A stretch of 64,000 nt of DNA, from positions 2,483,973 to 2,547,972 of the forward strand of contig NZ_CP116346.1 of the NCBI RefSeq assembly GCF_030254645.1, written 5' to 3'. Each line of letters opens with the position of its first letter. Position 1 is the stretch's first letter. The translations under genes and the position numbers were made by a program. Shown one piece after another: positions 16,261 through 25,455 of this stretch. Origin of the DNA: Paucibacter sediminis. GTDB taxonomy: Bacteria > Pseudomonadota > Gammaproteobacteria > Burkholderiales > Burkholderiaceae_C. A model generated the notes under the pieces. It saw only the letters and a list, made by a program, of their open reading frames with translations. It had not been told where the DNA came from and did no database searches.

Positions 16261-17307
16261 CTACTTCAGAGGCCGGGTGGACGAGCGCACGATCAGGCGC
16301 GGTTCGGGCAACTTGCCGCTGGGCTTCTGGCCCGCCAGCAGTTGCAGCAGCGCTTGCGCCGCCAGCCGGCCCAGCTCATGGGCGGCCTGGTGGATGGTGG
16401 TGAGCGGCGGCAGCGAATGGGCGGCGCCGGCCAGATCGTCGAAGCCCACCAGCGATACATCCTCCGGCACGCGCAGGCCGCGCCGATGCAGGGCCAGCGA
16501 AGCGCCGAAGGCCATCTGGTCGTTGGCGGCAAAGATGGCCGTGAAGGGTTCGCGACTGTCGATCAAGCGCTCCACCGCCATCAGGCCGCTTTCCTCATGG
16601 AACTTGCCGGGCAGCACCAGGCTGGGCTTGTAGGGCACGCCGGCGGCCTCCAGCGCGGCGCGGTAGCCGCGCAGGCGCTCCTGGGCGTCGGGGTGCACCG
16701 GGTCGCCGGCGATGAAGGCGATCTGGCGGTGGCCCTGGCTGAGCAGGTGGTGGGTGGCCAGGCGCGCGCCCTCGAAATCGTTGAAGTCCAGCGCATAGAG
16801 GCCGCTGGCCTTGAGGCTGCGGCCGGTCACCACCACCGGCAGCTCCTTGGCGAGCTTGCGCAACGCCTCGTCGCTGAGGCGGCCGGTCAGCACGATGATG
16901 CCGTCCACGCGGCGCGAGCGCAGCACGTCGATACAGCGCTGCTCCTCCTGCGCGTTCCAGTGGCCGCTCACGAACAAGGGGCTGTAGCCGGCCGGGCTCA
17001 GTTCCTCCTCGATGCCGCGCAGCGCCACACCGTAGAAGGGGCTGTCGATCGCCTGCGTCACCACGCCCACGCTCAGGGTGCGCCCGCCGGCCAGGCCGCG
17101 CGCGATCGGGTTGGGGATGAAGCCGAGCTCGGCAATCGCGCGATCGACGGCCTCGCGCTTTTCCTGGCTCACCACCGCCGTGCCGTTGAGGATGCGTGAC
17201 ACCGTGCTGGGCGAGACGCCGCAGGCCTCGGCCACCATGCCCAGGGTCACCTTGCTGCCCGGCTTGCCCGTGGTGGTCGTTGCATTCTTGCGTGCGCTGC
17301 TTTTCAT
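16261..17307 (-). CDS. LacI-family transcriptional repressor of the glucan locus
   Basis: DNA-binding regulator of 348 residues. The HTH VTLGMVAEACGVSPSTVSR lies at about 20-38, followed by the hinge helix (NPIARGLAGG) that inserts into the central CG of the operator. The effector-binding periplasmic-binding-protein-like domain starts at LSVGVVTQ. It includes FAANDQMAFGA and GFDDLAGAAHSLPPLTTIHQ, both standard for the family. The palindromic, CG-centred sites in front of glk, GH30, the TonB receptor and the ABC operon are the likely targets. I see no copy of the operator in front of the gene itself, so it may be constitutive. The inducer would be glucose or a gluco-disaccharide, which is not deducible. 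Confidence 0.92.
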   Translation of the reverse strand: MKSSARKNATTTTGKPGSKVTLGMVAEACGVSPSTVSRILNGTAVVSQEKREAVDRAIAELGFIPNPIARGLAGGRTLSVGVVTQAIDSPFYGVALRGIEEELSPAGYSPLFVSGHWNAQEEQRCIDVLRSRRVDGIIVLTGRLSDEALRKLAKELPVVVTGRSLKASGLYALDFNDFEGARLATHHLLSQGHRQIAFIAGDPVHPDAQERLRGYRAALEAAGVPYKPSLVLPGKFHEESGLMAVERLIDSREPFTAIFAANDQMAFGASLALHRRGLRVPEDVSLVGFDDLAGAAHSLPPLTTIHQAAHELGRLAAQALLQLLAGQKPSGKLPEPRLIVRSSTRPLK

Positions 17308-17371
17308 GGCCTGTGTGCGGTTGCGGCGGGCTAGTTTAAGCGGCAGGATTGCGAACCCCGCCGCGAGCGCC

Positions 17372-19006
17372 TCAGTACAGCCGGATCGCCATGTCGAAGT
17401 GCCAGCTGCGGCGGATCTCGACGACGTCGTATTCGCGCGCCAGCGCGGGCTGGAAGGCTGGGTAGTTGGCCTGGCTCTGCACCACGCGGCGGATCGCCTC
17501 GTCGATGGCCGGCACGCCGCTGGAACGCACGAAGCTCACCGATTCCACCGAGCCATCGCTGCGTATCGCCACCGTCACCATGGGGTCGGTGTGGGGCTGC
17601 TTCACCGCCTCGCGCACCAGTTCAAACGTCATGTTGAACTGGATCTTGCGGGCCCAGGCTTCCGCGTACATGAGCAGTTCGGCATTGGCGTCGCTGCGCC
17701 CGAACAGGCGCCCGCGGCGCGCGCTGCTGGCCGCGGCCGGCAGCGTCGGCGACTGACGTGCCGCGGCCGCTGCCGCTGCCGCTGCCGCGTCGCGCCGGTC
17801 GGCCTCCTCGTTCAGCTGGCGCCCGATGGCCCGGAGCCGGGCTTCGCGCTGCTCCACCTCGGCCTGCGCGGCCGCCAGCTTGGCGGCGTCGGCGCGTGCG
17901 GCTTCCTGCCGGGCAGCGTCCTGACGTGCCGCCTCCTGCCGGGCGGCCGACTGCCGCGCCGCTTCCTGGCGCTCGGCCTCCTGGCGTGCGGCTGCGGCGC
18001 GCACCCCCTCCTGCCGTACTTCCTCCTGTCGGGCCAGCTCCTGCCGCGCGGCCTCCTGCCTGCTCGCCTCCAGCCTGGCATCCTCGGCGCGCTGTGCCTC
18101 GCGCCGCTCGGCCTCCAGCCGCGTGGCCTCGACGCGCGCCGCCTCGAGTCGCGCGGCCTCCTGCTTGGCCGCGGCCTGCCGCGCCAACTCCTGTCTGGCC
18201 GCCTCCTGCCTGGCCGCCGCGCGCGCGGCCTCCTGGCGTTCGCTCTCCAGTCGCAGGGCCTCCAGGCGCGCGGCCTCGATGCGCGCCACGTCCTGGCGCG
18301 CCTGCTCCTGCTGCTCGGCCTGCTGGCGCGCCTCCTGCCTGGCCCGCTCAAGCTCGGCGCGTTCCAGCGCGCGTTCCCAGGCGCGCAGGTCCGCGCGCAG
18401 CTGCATGGCCGCGGCCGCCTCGCGCGGCGGCAGCATCGGCGCGGCAGGCGCGGGCCGGACCTGCGGGCTCGATGCGCTGGCCATGGCAGCCATCGCCGGC
18501 ATGGATGCGGCCACCGGCGGGACCGGCACGTTCCACCTGGCGGCGTCGGCGCGCGGCAGCGCGATCACCGCCGGGCTCGGTGCGATGGCGGGGCTGAGCT
18601 CCGCGGACGGCTCGGCGCTCAGGGTCGGGGCGCTGAGCTCCGCCGTGGCCGTGGGCGGCAGCGCTGCCGGCGCGGGTGCCTGGGCCGCCGCCTGTTCCAG
18701 CTTGGGCGCGGCGGCCTGCTCAGGCGGCGGCAGCGCGGGCGGTGCCGGCTGCGTTGCCGGCTGGGTTGGCGCCTGCGGTGGGGGCGAGGGCGCGACGGCA
18801 GGTGCAGGGGCGAGGCGCACGCGCAGCTCGGGCACCTCGGCGCGCCGATCCTGCCAGGGCAGGCCCAGGCCCGGCAGGCCCAGCCCCTGGCCGCCCAGGG
18901 TCAGGCTCAGCAGCAGGCCATGCACCAGCAGCGAGACGAGCAGCGCGCGCTGCGCGTCCGGCCCGGGCAGCGCGTGGACATTCCTCGTGATTCGCATTGC
19001 CGCCAT
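17372..19006 (-). CDS. TonB-like protein with very long coiled coil
   Basis: Membrane-anchored energy-transduction protein of about 544 residues. One N-terminal transmembrane helix (RALLVSLLVHGLLLSLTLG) follows a short basic cytoplasmic end. Next come a Pro/Ala-rich stretch (to about 110) and an Ala/Pro-rich spacer. A roughly 200-residue Arg-Gln-Glu-Ala coiled coil (about 202-402, built of RQEAA-type units) follows, and then a TonB-like C-terminal domain with VTVAIRSDGSVESVSFVRSSG and DEAIRRVVQSQANYPAF. The architecture mixes TolA (long helix) and TonB (C-terminal fold). The start is uncertain: ATG at 19036, 19006 or 18997 are all in frame. Divergent from a TonB-dependent receptor operon about 200 bases away, so it is probably its dedicated TonB; ExbB and ExbD are not in the window. 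Confidence 0.8.
   Translation of the reverse strand: MAAMRITRNVHALPGPDAQRALLVSLLVHGLLLSLTLGGQGLGLPGLGLPWQDRRAEVPELRVRLAPAPAVAPSPPPQAPTQPATQPAPPALPPPEQAAAPKLEQAAAQAPAPAALPPTATAELSAPTLSAEPSAELSPAIAPSPAVIALPRADAARWNVPVPPVAASMPAMAAMASASSPQVRPAPAAPMLPPREAAAAMQLRADLRAWERALERAELERARQEARQQAEQQEQARQDVARIEAARLEALRLESERQEAARAAARQEAARQELARQAAAKQEAARLEAARVEATRLEAERREAQRAEDARLEASRQEAARQELARQEEVRQEGVRAAAARQEAERQEAARQSAARQEAARQDAARQEAARADAAKLAAAQAEVEQREARLRAIGRQLNEEADRRDAAAAAAAAAARQSPTLPAAASSARRGRLFGRSDANAELLMYAEAWARKIQFNMTFELVREAVKQPHTDPMVTVAIRSDGSVESVSFVRSSGVPAIDEAIRRVVQSQANYPAFQPALAREYDVVEIRRSWHFDMAIRLY
17800..18400 (-). repeat. Low-complexity repeat encoding the RQEAA coiled coil
   Basis: Within the TonB-like gene a short degenerate unit recurs dozens of times; on the + strand it reads like 'gcctcctgccgggcggcc'. 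It encodes five-to-seven-residue steps such as RQEAARQ, RLEAARL and RQELARQ. The period is close to the helical repeat and is in frame throughout, so the DNA repeat is the product of coding for a long charged alpha helix. Such runs can expand or contract by slippage or recombination, so length variation between strains is expected. Confidence 0.75.
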
Positions 19007-19212
19007 TTTCGTATGCAAACCGCCCTGGCCCTGCACAGGGTGAGCCCGGGGGCCCTACCCATCGGCGGGGCGGCGACTACCCGCCGCTTCGATGGCGCTT
19101 TGCCGGGGCGGCGGCCAACATGCTGACCAGCCCCGCGGCGGTTTGCGCAGCAGCTCCAAGCCACGGGAATTCCGCTCTCTCAGGTCCGCTACGCCAACGT
19201 CAGGAGAATCCG

Positions 19213-21390
19213 ATGCCTCTGTCCCCAAGCCCATCGCGTCAACGCCGTCCCGTTGCCCTTGCCATCGCCGCCATGTTGGCGGCCGCGATGACGACCCTGC
19301 CCACCGCGGCGCGCGCCGCCGATGCCGCCGTGCCGGCGGCCGAGCCGGATCGCGCCACCGAGCCGGACGGGGAGAAGGTCCGCATCGAGCGGGTGGTCGT
19401 CACCTCGCAGCGGCGGCACGAGCTGCTGCAGGACGTGCCGATCGCCGTGAAGGCCTTCTCGGCCAAGCAGATCGAGAACGCCGGCATCAAGAGCACGCAG
19501 GACTTCATCAACCTGACGCCCAATATGTCCTTCGACAACTCCTTCACCTACGGCAATTCCTTTGTCGTGATTCGAGGCGTCACCGAGGTCAACAACGCCG
19601 ACTCGCCGGTCGCGGTGATCGTCGACGGCGTGCCGCAGAACAACCAGAAGCAGCTCAAGATGAGCTTGTTCGACGTCGACCGCATCGAGGTGCTGAAGGG
19701 CCCGCAGGGCGCGCTGTATGGGCGCAATGCGATTGGCGGTGCGATCAATATCGAGACCAAGCAGCCCTCCAACCAGCTGGAGGGTTTCGCGAATCTGCTG
19801 CTGGGCAGTGGCGCCGAGAAGGAGCTCTCCGCCGGCCTCAGCGGCGCCCTGGTCGACAACGTGGCGCTGTTCCGAGTGGCCGCACAGACCAAGCGCTCGG
19901 ATGGCCTGACGCGCAATACCTATCTCGGTGCGGCGATCGACGCGGTCGACCACGACAACACGCTGCGCGCCAAGCTGGCGCTGATGCCCAGCAACGAGCT
20001 GCGGCTCGATCTGCGCGCCAGCGTCACCGACTTCAGGGCCGGCGCGACCTGGGACAGCATCGTCCCCAGCGGCCAGGCGGGCGACATCCGGGCACCGCGC
20101 TCCAACCTGCTCGGCCAGACCTGGGGCAGCACGCGCGATCTCAGCTTCAAGCTCGATGCCGACACGCCGCTGGGCGCCCTCACCGCCATCACCGGCTACA
20201 CCCGGCTGATCGAGAACTACCGTGGCGACAACGACTTCTCGAATGCGCTGGAGCGTCCCGAGGGCCTGTTTGGCGAAGGGCAGACCGGCCAGGGCATGGA
20301 GCTGCGCACGCGCATGCTGAGCCAGGAGCTGCGCCTGACCTCACCGGACGGCCGGCCCCTGCGCTGGATTGCCGGCGCCTACTACCTGCACACGCAGCGC
20401 AGCCTGCAAACCCGCGTGTTCAGCGACGAGGGCGGCGGGCTGGCGCAGTACGACAACCCGGGCCTGCAGATCTTTCTGGCCAACGAGGACAACAGCAACC
20501 GGGCCTCGGCCGCGTTCGGCCAGGTCGACCTGGACCTGCGCAAGGACCTGACGCTTTCCACCGCGCTGCGCTACGACCGCGACGCGCGCCGCCAGGTCGA
20601 TCTCGCCACCGGGCTGGGCACGCGCTCGGCCAGCTTCTCATCGTGGCAGCCCAAGCTCACGCTCACCGAGCGCTTTGACCGCGACACCTTGGCCTATGCC
20701 ACCTTCAGCACCGGTTTCCGCTCGGGCGGCTTCAACACGCCCGGCCTGGACGAGTTCAAGCCGGAACACCTCAGCAACTACGAGATCGGCAGCAAGACCA
20801 TGCTGCTGGACCAGCGCCTGGTCCTGAACGCGGCGCTGTTCCATTCCCGCTCCAAGGACTTCCAGTACTTCTACGTCAAGGACAATCTGTATCAGATCAT
20901 CGCCAACATCGACCGCGTCAACATCCGCGGCCTGGACGTCGATTTCCGCTACATCCCGTTCAAGGGCCTGGAGCTGGACGGTGGCGTCGGCATCACGCAC
21001 AGCAAGATCGCGCGCAACGATGTCGACCCGAGCACGGTCGGCAACTACACGCCCAAGTCGCAGCCCTTCAAGGCCACGCTGGGCGTCCAGCTCGCCCGCC
21101 CGGTGGGCGACGGCCTGAGTGCCAGCCTGCGCTTCGACGTCGAGCACCGCAGCCAGCGCTACTGGCATGCCGACAACGCCGCGCTGACGCCGCGCATGAC
21201 GCTGCTGGGCCTGCGTCTGGGCTTGCGGGGCGCGCGCGAGCGCTGGAGCGTGGAGCTGTACGGCCGCAATCTCGGCGACCGGCGCTACTACGCCGACTAC
21301 AACGCCGCCAAGTACACCGGCCTGCCCTTCGACATCGGCTCGCTGGCGCAGGGGCGCACCCTGGGCCTCGAGGCACGGGCACGGTTCTGA
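19213..21390 (+). CDS. TonB-dependent outer-membrane receptor of the hydantoinase-type locus
   Basis: A 725-residue outer-membrane transporter. The signal peptide ends at ARAADA. The TonB box and plug start are IERVVVTSQRR-ELLQDVPIAV. Plug landmarks include GIKSTQDFINLTPN, VVIRGV, VAVIVDGVPQ and DVDRIEVLKGPQGALYGRNAIGGAI. The barrel ends with the aromatic terminus LEARARF. The ATG at 19213 has AGGAGA 5-11 bases upstream; longer upstream in-frame starts lack it. The pattern matches the large Caulobacter/Sphingomonas-type receptor class rather than the sugar class at 7683-10565. It is the first gene of an operon with hydantoinase, DUF917 and NCS1 transporter genes, implying outer-membrane uptake of that pathway's substrate. 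Confidence 0.92.
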   Translation: MPLSPSPSRQRRPVALAIAAMLAAAMTTLPTAARAADAAVPAAEPDRATEPDGEKVRIERVVVTSQRRHELLQDVPIAVKAFSAKQIENAGIKSTQDFINLTPNMSFDNSFTYGNSFVVIRGVTEVNNADSPVAVIVDGVPQNNQKQLKMSLFDVDRIEVLKGPQGALYGRNAIGGAINIETKQPSNQLEGFANLLLGSGAEKELSAGLSGALVDNVALFRVAAQTKRSDGLTRNTYLGAAIDAVDHDNTLRAKLALMPSNELRLDLRASVTDFRAGATWDSIVPSGQAGDIRAPRSNLLGQTWGSTRDLSFKLDADTPLGALTAITGYTRLIENYRGDNDFSNALERPEGLFGEGQTGQGMELRTRMLSQELRLTSPDGRPLRWIAGAYYLHTQRSLQTRVFSDEGGGLAQYDNPGLQIFLANEDNSNRASAAFGQVDLDLRKDLTLSTALRYDRDARRQVDLATGLGTRSASFSSWQPKLTLTERFDRDTLAYATFSTGFRSGGFNTPGLDEFKPEHLSNYEIGSKTMLLDQRLVLNAALFHSRSKDFQYFYVKDNLYQIIANIDRVNIRGLDVDFRYIPFKGLELDGGVGITHSKIARNDVDPSTVGNYTPKSQPFKATLGVQLARPVGDGLSASLRFDVEHRSQRYWHADNAALTPRMTLLGLRLGLRGARERWSVELYGRNLGDRRYYADYNAAKYTGLPFDIGSLAQGRTLGLEARARF

Positions 21391-21403
21391 TCGGGAGCGG
21401 ACT

Positions 21404-22951
21404 ATGTACAGGGTAGGAATCGACGTTGGCGGGACCAACACCGATGCGGCGTTGATGCAGGGGCGACGCGTGGTGCATGCCGTCAAGACGCCGACCACGG
21501 CGGACGTCACCACCGGCGTGCTGGAGGCCTTGCGCCAGGTCACCGCGGGCGCGGGCATCGCGGCCGCGCAGCTGGGCGCCGTGATGATAGGCACGACGCA
21601 TTTCATCAATGCGCTGGTGGAGCGGCGCCGCCTGGCCGCCGTCGGTGTGCTGCGCCTGGCGTTGCCCACCACCACGGCGATCCCGCCGCTCTCCGGCTGG
21701 CCGGAGGAGATGCGCGCCGCGCTGAACGTGCACAGCCGCATGGTGGACGGGGGGCTGGAGGTCGATGGCCGGGAGATCGCGCCGCTGGTGCCGCGGCAGA
21801 TCCAGGACTTCGCCACCGACTGCAGCCGGCGCGGCATCCGGCACCTGGTGGTGTCCGGCGTGTTCTCGGCGCTGGACGACAGCCAGGAGCGCGCCGCCGC
21901 GCAGCTGATACGCGAGGTCTACCCCACGGCGCAGATCACGCTGTCCTCGCAGATCGGCCAGATGGGGCTGCTGGAGCGCGAAAACGCCGCCATCCTGAAC
22001 GCAGCCTTGGGCGATCTCGCACAGCTCACCGTGGACGCCTTCGCCGCGGCCTTGCGCGCGGCCGGCGTGAGCGCGCCCTTCTTTCTGACCCAGAACGACG
22101 GCACGCTGATGAGCGCGGCCACCGCGGCCCGCTTCCCCATCATGACCGTGTCTTCCGGGCCGACCAACTCGATGCGCGGCGCGGCCTTCCTGTCGGGTTG
22201 CGCGGACGCCATCGTCGTCGACATCGGCGGTACCACCTCGGACATCGGCGCGCTGGTGAAGGGCTTTCCGCGGCAGGCGGGCCTCGCCGTGGAGCTGGCC
22301 GGCGTGCGCACCAACTTCCGCATGCCCGATGTGTATTGCGTCGGCCTTGGCGGCGGCAGCCTGGTGTCGCCCGACCTGGCGTCGATCGGCCCGCAGAGCG
22401 TGGGTTACCGGCTCACCAGCGATGCGCTGGTGTTCGGCGGCAGCACCCTCACCGCCTCCGATCTGGCGGTGGCGGCCGGGCTGGCGCAGTTGGGCGAGGC
22501 GGCGGCCGTCGCCCATCTCGATCGCCAGCAGGCGCGCGCCTGCATGGACCGCATCCAGCAACGCCTGAGCGATGCCATCGAGCGCGTGCGGACCTCGGCG
22601 GCGATCGTGCCGGTGGTGATCGTGGGCGGCGGCAGCATCCTGGTCAGCGCCGATCGCTTGGGCGAGCTGCCCGTCGTCATCCCGCCGCACCATGGTGCGG
22701 CCAACGCGGTGGGCGCGGCAATGGCGCAGGTGAGCGCGCAGGAAGACCGCGTCGTCGACCTGGCGGCGATGCCGGCCGAGGCGGCGATCGAGGCCATCCG
22801 CGCCGACGTGCGCGAGTCGCTCATCGCCGCCGGCGCCGACCCCGGCAGCATGGCCGTGGTCGATGTCGAAACCCTGCCGCTTTCCTATCTGCCGGGCCAG
22901 CTCACGCGCATCAGGGTGCGCATGGTGGGCGAGCTCCTGTTGACTGACTGA
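21404..22951 (+). CDS. Hydantoinase/oxoprolinase family protein (HyuA-like, short form)
   Basis: Actin-like ATP-grasping subunit of 515 residues, shorter than the ~690 residues of N-methylhydantoinase A but usual for the forms paired with DUF917. The N-terminal GIDVGGTNTDA nucleotide loop and the second loop VVDIGGTTSDIGAL (about residue 270) are the two phosphate motifs. IGTTHFINALVE and VYCVGLGGGSLV are further family blocks. Proteins of this type couple ATP hydrolysis to opening of lactam or hydantoin rings. Located 13 bases after the receptor and 13 bases before the DUF917 gene, so it is one operon. The natural substrate is unknown. Confidence 0.88.
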   Translation: MYRVGIDVGGTNTDAALMQGRRVVHAVKTPTTADVTTGVLEALRQVTAGAGIAAAQLGAVMIGTTHFINALVERRRLAAVGVLRLALPTTTAIPPLSGWPEEMRAALNVHSRMVDGGLEVDGREIAPLVPRQIQDFATDCSRRGIRHLVVSGVFSALDDSQERAAAQLIREVYPTAQITLSSQIGQMGLLERENAAILNAALGDLAQLTVDAFAAALRAAGVSAPFFLTQNDGTLMSAATAARFPIMTVSSGPTNSMRGAAFLSGCADAIVVDIGGTTSDIGALVKGFPRQAGLAVELAGVRTNFRMPDVYCVGLGGGSLVSPDLASIGPQSVGYRLTSDALVFGGSTLTASDLAVAAGLAQLGEAAAVAHLDRQQARACMDRIQQRLSDAIERVRTSAAIVPVVIVGGGSILVSADRLGELPVVIPPHHGAANAVGAAMAQVSAQEDRVVDLAAMPAEAAIEAIRADVRESLIAAGADPGSMAVVDVETLPLSYLPGQLTRIRVRMVGELLLTD

Positions 22952-22964
22952 ATCGGATCAAAGC

Positions 22965-24041
22965 ATGAAAATCATTGACGCAGCCGATCTGGAGGCGATT
23001 GCACTGGGCGGGGCCGTCTATGGCACCGGTGGCGGTGGCGATCCCTATATCGGCAAGTTGCTGGCACAGAACGCCATCCGCAAGAGTGGCTCGGTGCACC
23101 TCATCGATGTGGAGAGCCTGGCCGACGACGCGCTTGTCTTCGAGGTCGGCGGCATCGGCGCGCCCACCATCGTGATCGAGCGCCTGGCCAGCCTGGCGCC
23201 CTTGCTCAACGCGGTCGAGGCGCTGGAGACCCATCTGGGGCGGCGCGTCACGGCGCTGATGTCGGGCGAGGCGGGCGGGCTGAACTCCACCATCCCGTTT
23301 GCCGCGGCCAGCGCGCTGGGGCTGCCCTTGCTGGACGGTGACCCGATCGGGCGCGCCTTTCCCGAGCTGCAGATGTCGCTGTGCACCCTGCAGGGCATCG
23401 CCGCGTCGCCGCTGGCGCTGGCTGACGAGAAGGGCAACAGCGTCATCATCGACGCCCACAACAACGCCACCGCGGAGCGCTTCGCGCGTTCCATCACCAT
23501 CGATATGGGCGGTTCCGTGTTCGGGGCGCTGTATCCGATGAGCGGCGCGCAGGTCAAGAAGGCCCTCATCCGCGGCTCCATCAGCCGCCTGCTCGACGCC
23601 GGCTACGCGCTCTTCAATGCCAGGGCCAAGCATGCCGATCCGGTGCAGGCCCTGTTGCAGGCCAGCGGCGGCCGCCTGCTGCACGCGGGCAAGGTGACAA
23701 GCGTCGAGCGCGCCACCGGCGGCGGCTTTGTGCGCGGCCATGCGGACATCGAGGGGCTGGACGGCTACGCCGGCGGCTGCCTGCGGCTGAGCTTCCAGAA
23801 CGAGTTCCTGCTGGCGCGTCGCGGCGATCGGGTGCTGGCCAGCACGCCCGACCTGATCTGCGCGGTCGACAGCGAAACCGGTGAGCCCATCACCAACGAG
23901 AAGATGCGCTTCGGCCTGCGCGTGGCTGTGCTGGGCATTCCCTGCGACGCGGCCTGGCGCAGCGATGCCGGCCTGGCGCTGGCGGGGCCGCGCTACTTCG
24001 GCCACGACGTCGACTTCGTGCCCGTCGAGCTGTCGCGCTGA
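22965..24041 (+). CDS. DUF917 family protein (S-methyl-thiohydantoin desulfurase-like)
   Basis: Cytoplasmic protein of 358 residues with the DUF917 pattern: LGGAVYGTGGGGDPYIG near the N-terminus, GEAGGLNSTIPF-type central block, LLDGDPIGRAFPELQM and ATGGGFVRG further on. I recall the family has been renamed after a thiohydantoin desulfurase of ergothioneine breakdown, which suggests, but does not prove, hydrolysis of a (thio)hydantoin-like ring. It typically travels with short HyuA-like proteins, as here. No signal peptide or membrane helix. It is followed after 63 bases by the NCS1 transporter. Confidence 0.85.
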   Translation: MKIIDAADLEAIALGGAVYGTGGGGDPYIGKLLAQNAIRKSGSVHLIDVESLADDALVFEVGGIGAPTIVIERLASLAPLLNAVEALETHLGRRVTALMSGEAGGLNSTIPFAAASALGLPLLDGDPIGRAFPELQMSLCTLQGIAASPLALADEKGNSVIIDAHNNATAERFARSITIDMGGSVFGALYPMSGAQVKKALIRGSISRLLDAGYALFNARAKHADPVQALLQASGGRLLHAGKVTSVERATGGGFVRGHADIEGLDGYAGGCLRLSFQNEFLLARRGDRVLASTPDLICAVDSETGEPITNEKMRFGLRVAVLGIPCDAAWRSDAGLALAGPRYFGHDVDFVPVELSR

Positions 24042-24104
24042 GCCGCCCGTGCGACCATCGCTGCCTGCCCAGGCGGCGCCGAACCCTGCAACCAGAGCCC
24101 GTCC

Positions 24105-25445
24105 ATGCCCGCACCCATCGATACCGCCGCGACTGCCGCACAGGCCGCACCTGCAGCGAGCGCCGCGGCGCAGTCCCACAGCACGACGCCCGTGCCCCTG
24201 CACCTGTCGGTGCCGGGCTACCGCGTGGCGCTGGTCTCGATCGGCATCGCCTTCACGCTGACCGGCCTGTACACGGGCGCCGAGCTGGCGGCCTCGCTGG
24301 GTCTGGCGCAGGGCCTGCGCGCCGTGCTGGTGGGCTGCCTGGTGCTGGTGGCGATGTCGATGCCGGCGGCGCTGATGGGGGCGCGCACGCGCCTGTCCAC
24401 CTACATGATCGTGCTGCATGTGTTCGGCAGGCGCGGCGCGACGCTGGTCAATCTGGCGCTGGCCCTGGTGCTGCTGGGCTGGTATGCGCTCACCGCGGAG
24501 CTGTTCGGGCGCACCTGCTACCTGACCGTGGCGGCCTGGCTGTCGGCCAGTCCGCTGCCGCAGTGGGTCTACACGGTGGTCTGCAGCGCCATGGTGGTGG
24601 CCACGGCGGCGTTTGGCTTTCGCGCTATCGAGCGCCTGTCGGTGGCGGTCGCGCCGCTGCTGGTGCTGCTGTCCGCCTATGTGGCCTGGCGCACCCTGGA
24701 CCATGCCAGCTGGACGGGTCTGATGGCGCTGCCCGGCCAGGGCCGCGATCTCAGCACCGGCATTTCGGCCGTCATCGGTGGCATGGTGGTGGGCGTGGTG
24801 CTGATGCCCGACATCACCCGCTACACGCGCTCGGCGGCCGATTGCGCGCTGGTGAGCCTGGCGGGCAACGGCCTGGGCAACGCGGCAGCGCTGATCCTGG
24901 CGATGCTGCCGGCGCTCGCCTTCGGCGAGGTCGATCCGATGAAGTACATGGCCAGCCTGGGCCTGGTCGGCGCGGCCTTCGTCACCCTGCTGCTGTCCAC
25001 CTGGGCCATCAATGCGGTGAACCTCTACTCCACCGGCCTGGTCAGCGCCACGGTGTTGCGCCATCTGAGCTATGGCTGGCTGGTGGCCGGCTGCGGCCTG
25101 CTCGGCACCCTGCTTGCGCTCACCGGCCTGGCCGAGCACCTGATCGGCTTCCTGGTCCTGCTGGGCCTGGTGGTGCCGCCGATTGCCGCGGTCTACCTGA
25201 CCGACTTCTTCGTGCTGGGGCGCCAGGACTACAGCCGCAGCGACAGCGCCGCCAATGTCAACGCCCTGCTCGCCGGCCTGTTCGGCGGCGCCGTCGGCAT
25301 CGCCAGCGACCTCAGCCATGCCTCGATCACCGGGCTGCCGACGGTCGAGTCCTTTGCCTGTGCCGCCCTTGGCTATGTGGCGAGCGAGTGGCTGCGCCTG
25401 CGCCTGGGCCGGGCGCGCGACTGGCGCCGCGCACCGGCGCGCTAG
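24105..25445 (+). CDS. NCS1-type cytosine/purine permease (CodB-like)
   Basis: Inner-membrane transporter of 446 residues with about twelve predicted helices. The first (VALVSIGIAFTLTGLYTGAELA) follows a ~35-residue Ala-rich cytoplasmic tail. Diagnostic features are GMVVGVVLMPDITRYTRSAAD (sodium or substrate site region of helix 6), VDPMKYMASLGL, and a C-terminal YLTDFFVLGRQDY block. NCS1 proteins import nucleobases, hydantoins or related heterocycles, which fits the preceding hydantoinase-like and DUF917 genes. The stop is only 10 bases before the regulator's GTG start. Confidence 0.9.
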   Translation: MPAPIDTAATAAQAAPAASAAAQSHSTTPVPLHLSVPGYRVALVSIGIAFTLTGLYTGAELAASLGLAQGLRAVLVGCLVLVAMSMPAALMGARTRLSTYMIVLHVFGRRGATLVNLALALVLLGWYALTAELFGRTCYLTVAAWLSASPLPQWVYTVVCSAMVVATAAFGFRAIERLSVAVAPLLVLLSAYVAWRTLDHASWTGLMALPGQGRDLSTGISAVIGGMVVGVVLMPDITRYTRSAADCALVSLAGNGLGNAAALILAMLPALAFGEVDPMKYMASLGLVGAAFVTLLLSTWAINAVNLYSTGLVSATVLRHLSYGWLVAGCGLLGTLLALTGLAEHLIGFLVLLGLVVPPIAAVYLTDFFVLGRQDYSRSDSAANVNALLAGLFGGAVGIASDLSHASITGLPTVESFACAALGYVASEWLRLRLGRARDWRRAPAR

Positions 25446-25455
25446 GATCCAGACG

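Noticed and set aside
17800-18400. Dense short repeats, at first sight like a tandem array or CRISPR
   Set aside because: No constant repeat with unique spacers; the units are in frame and vary by single codons, so they are the coding repeats of a coiled coil.
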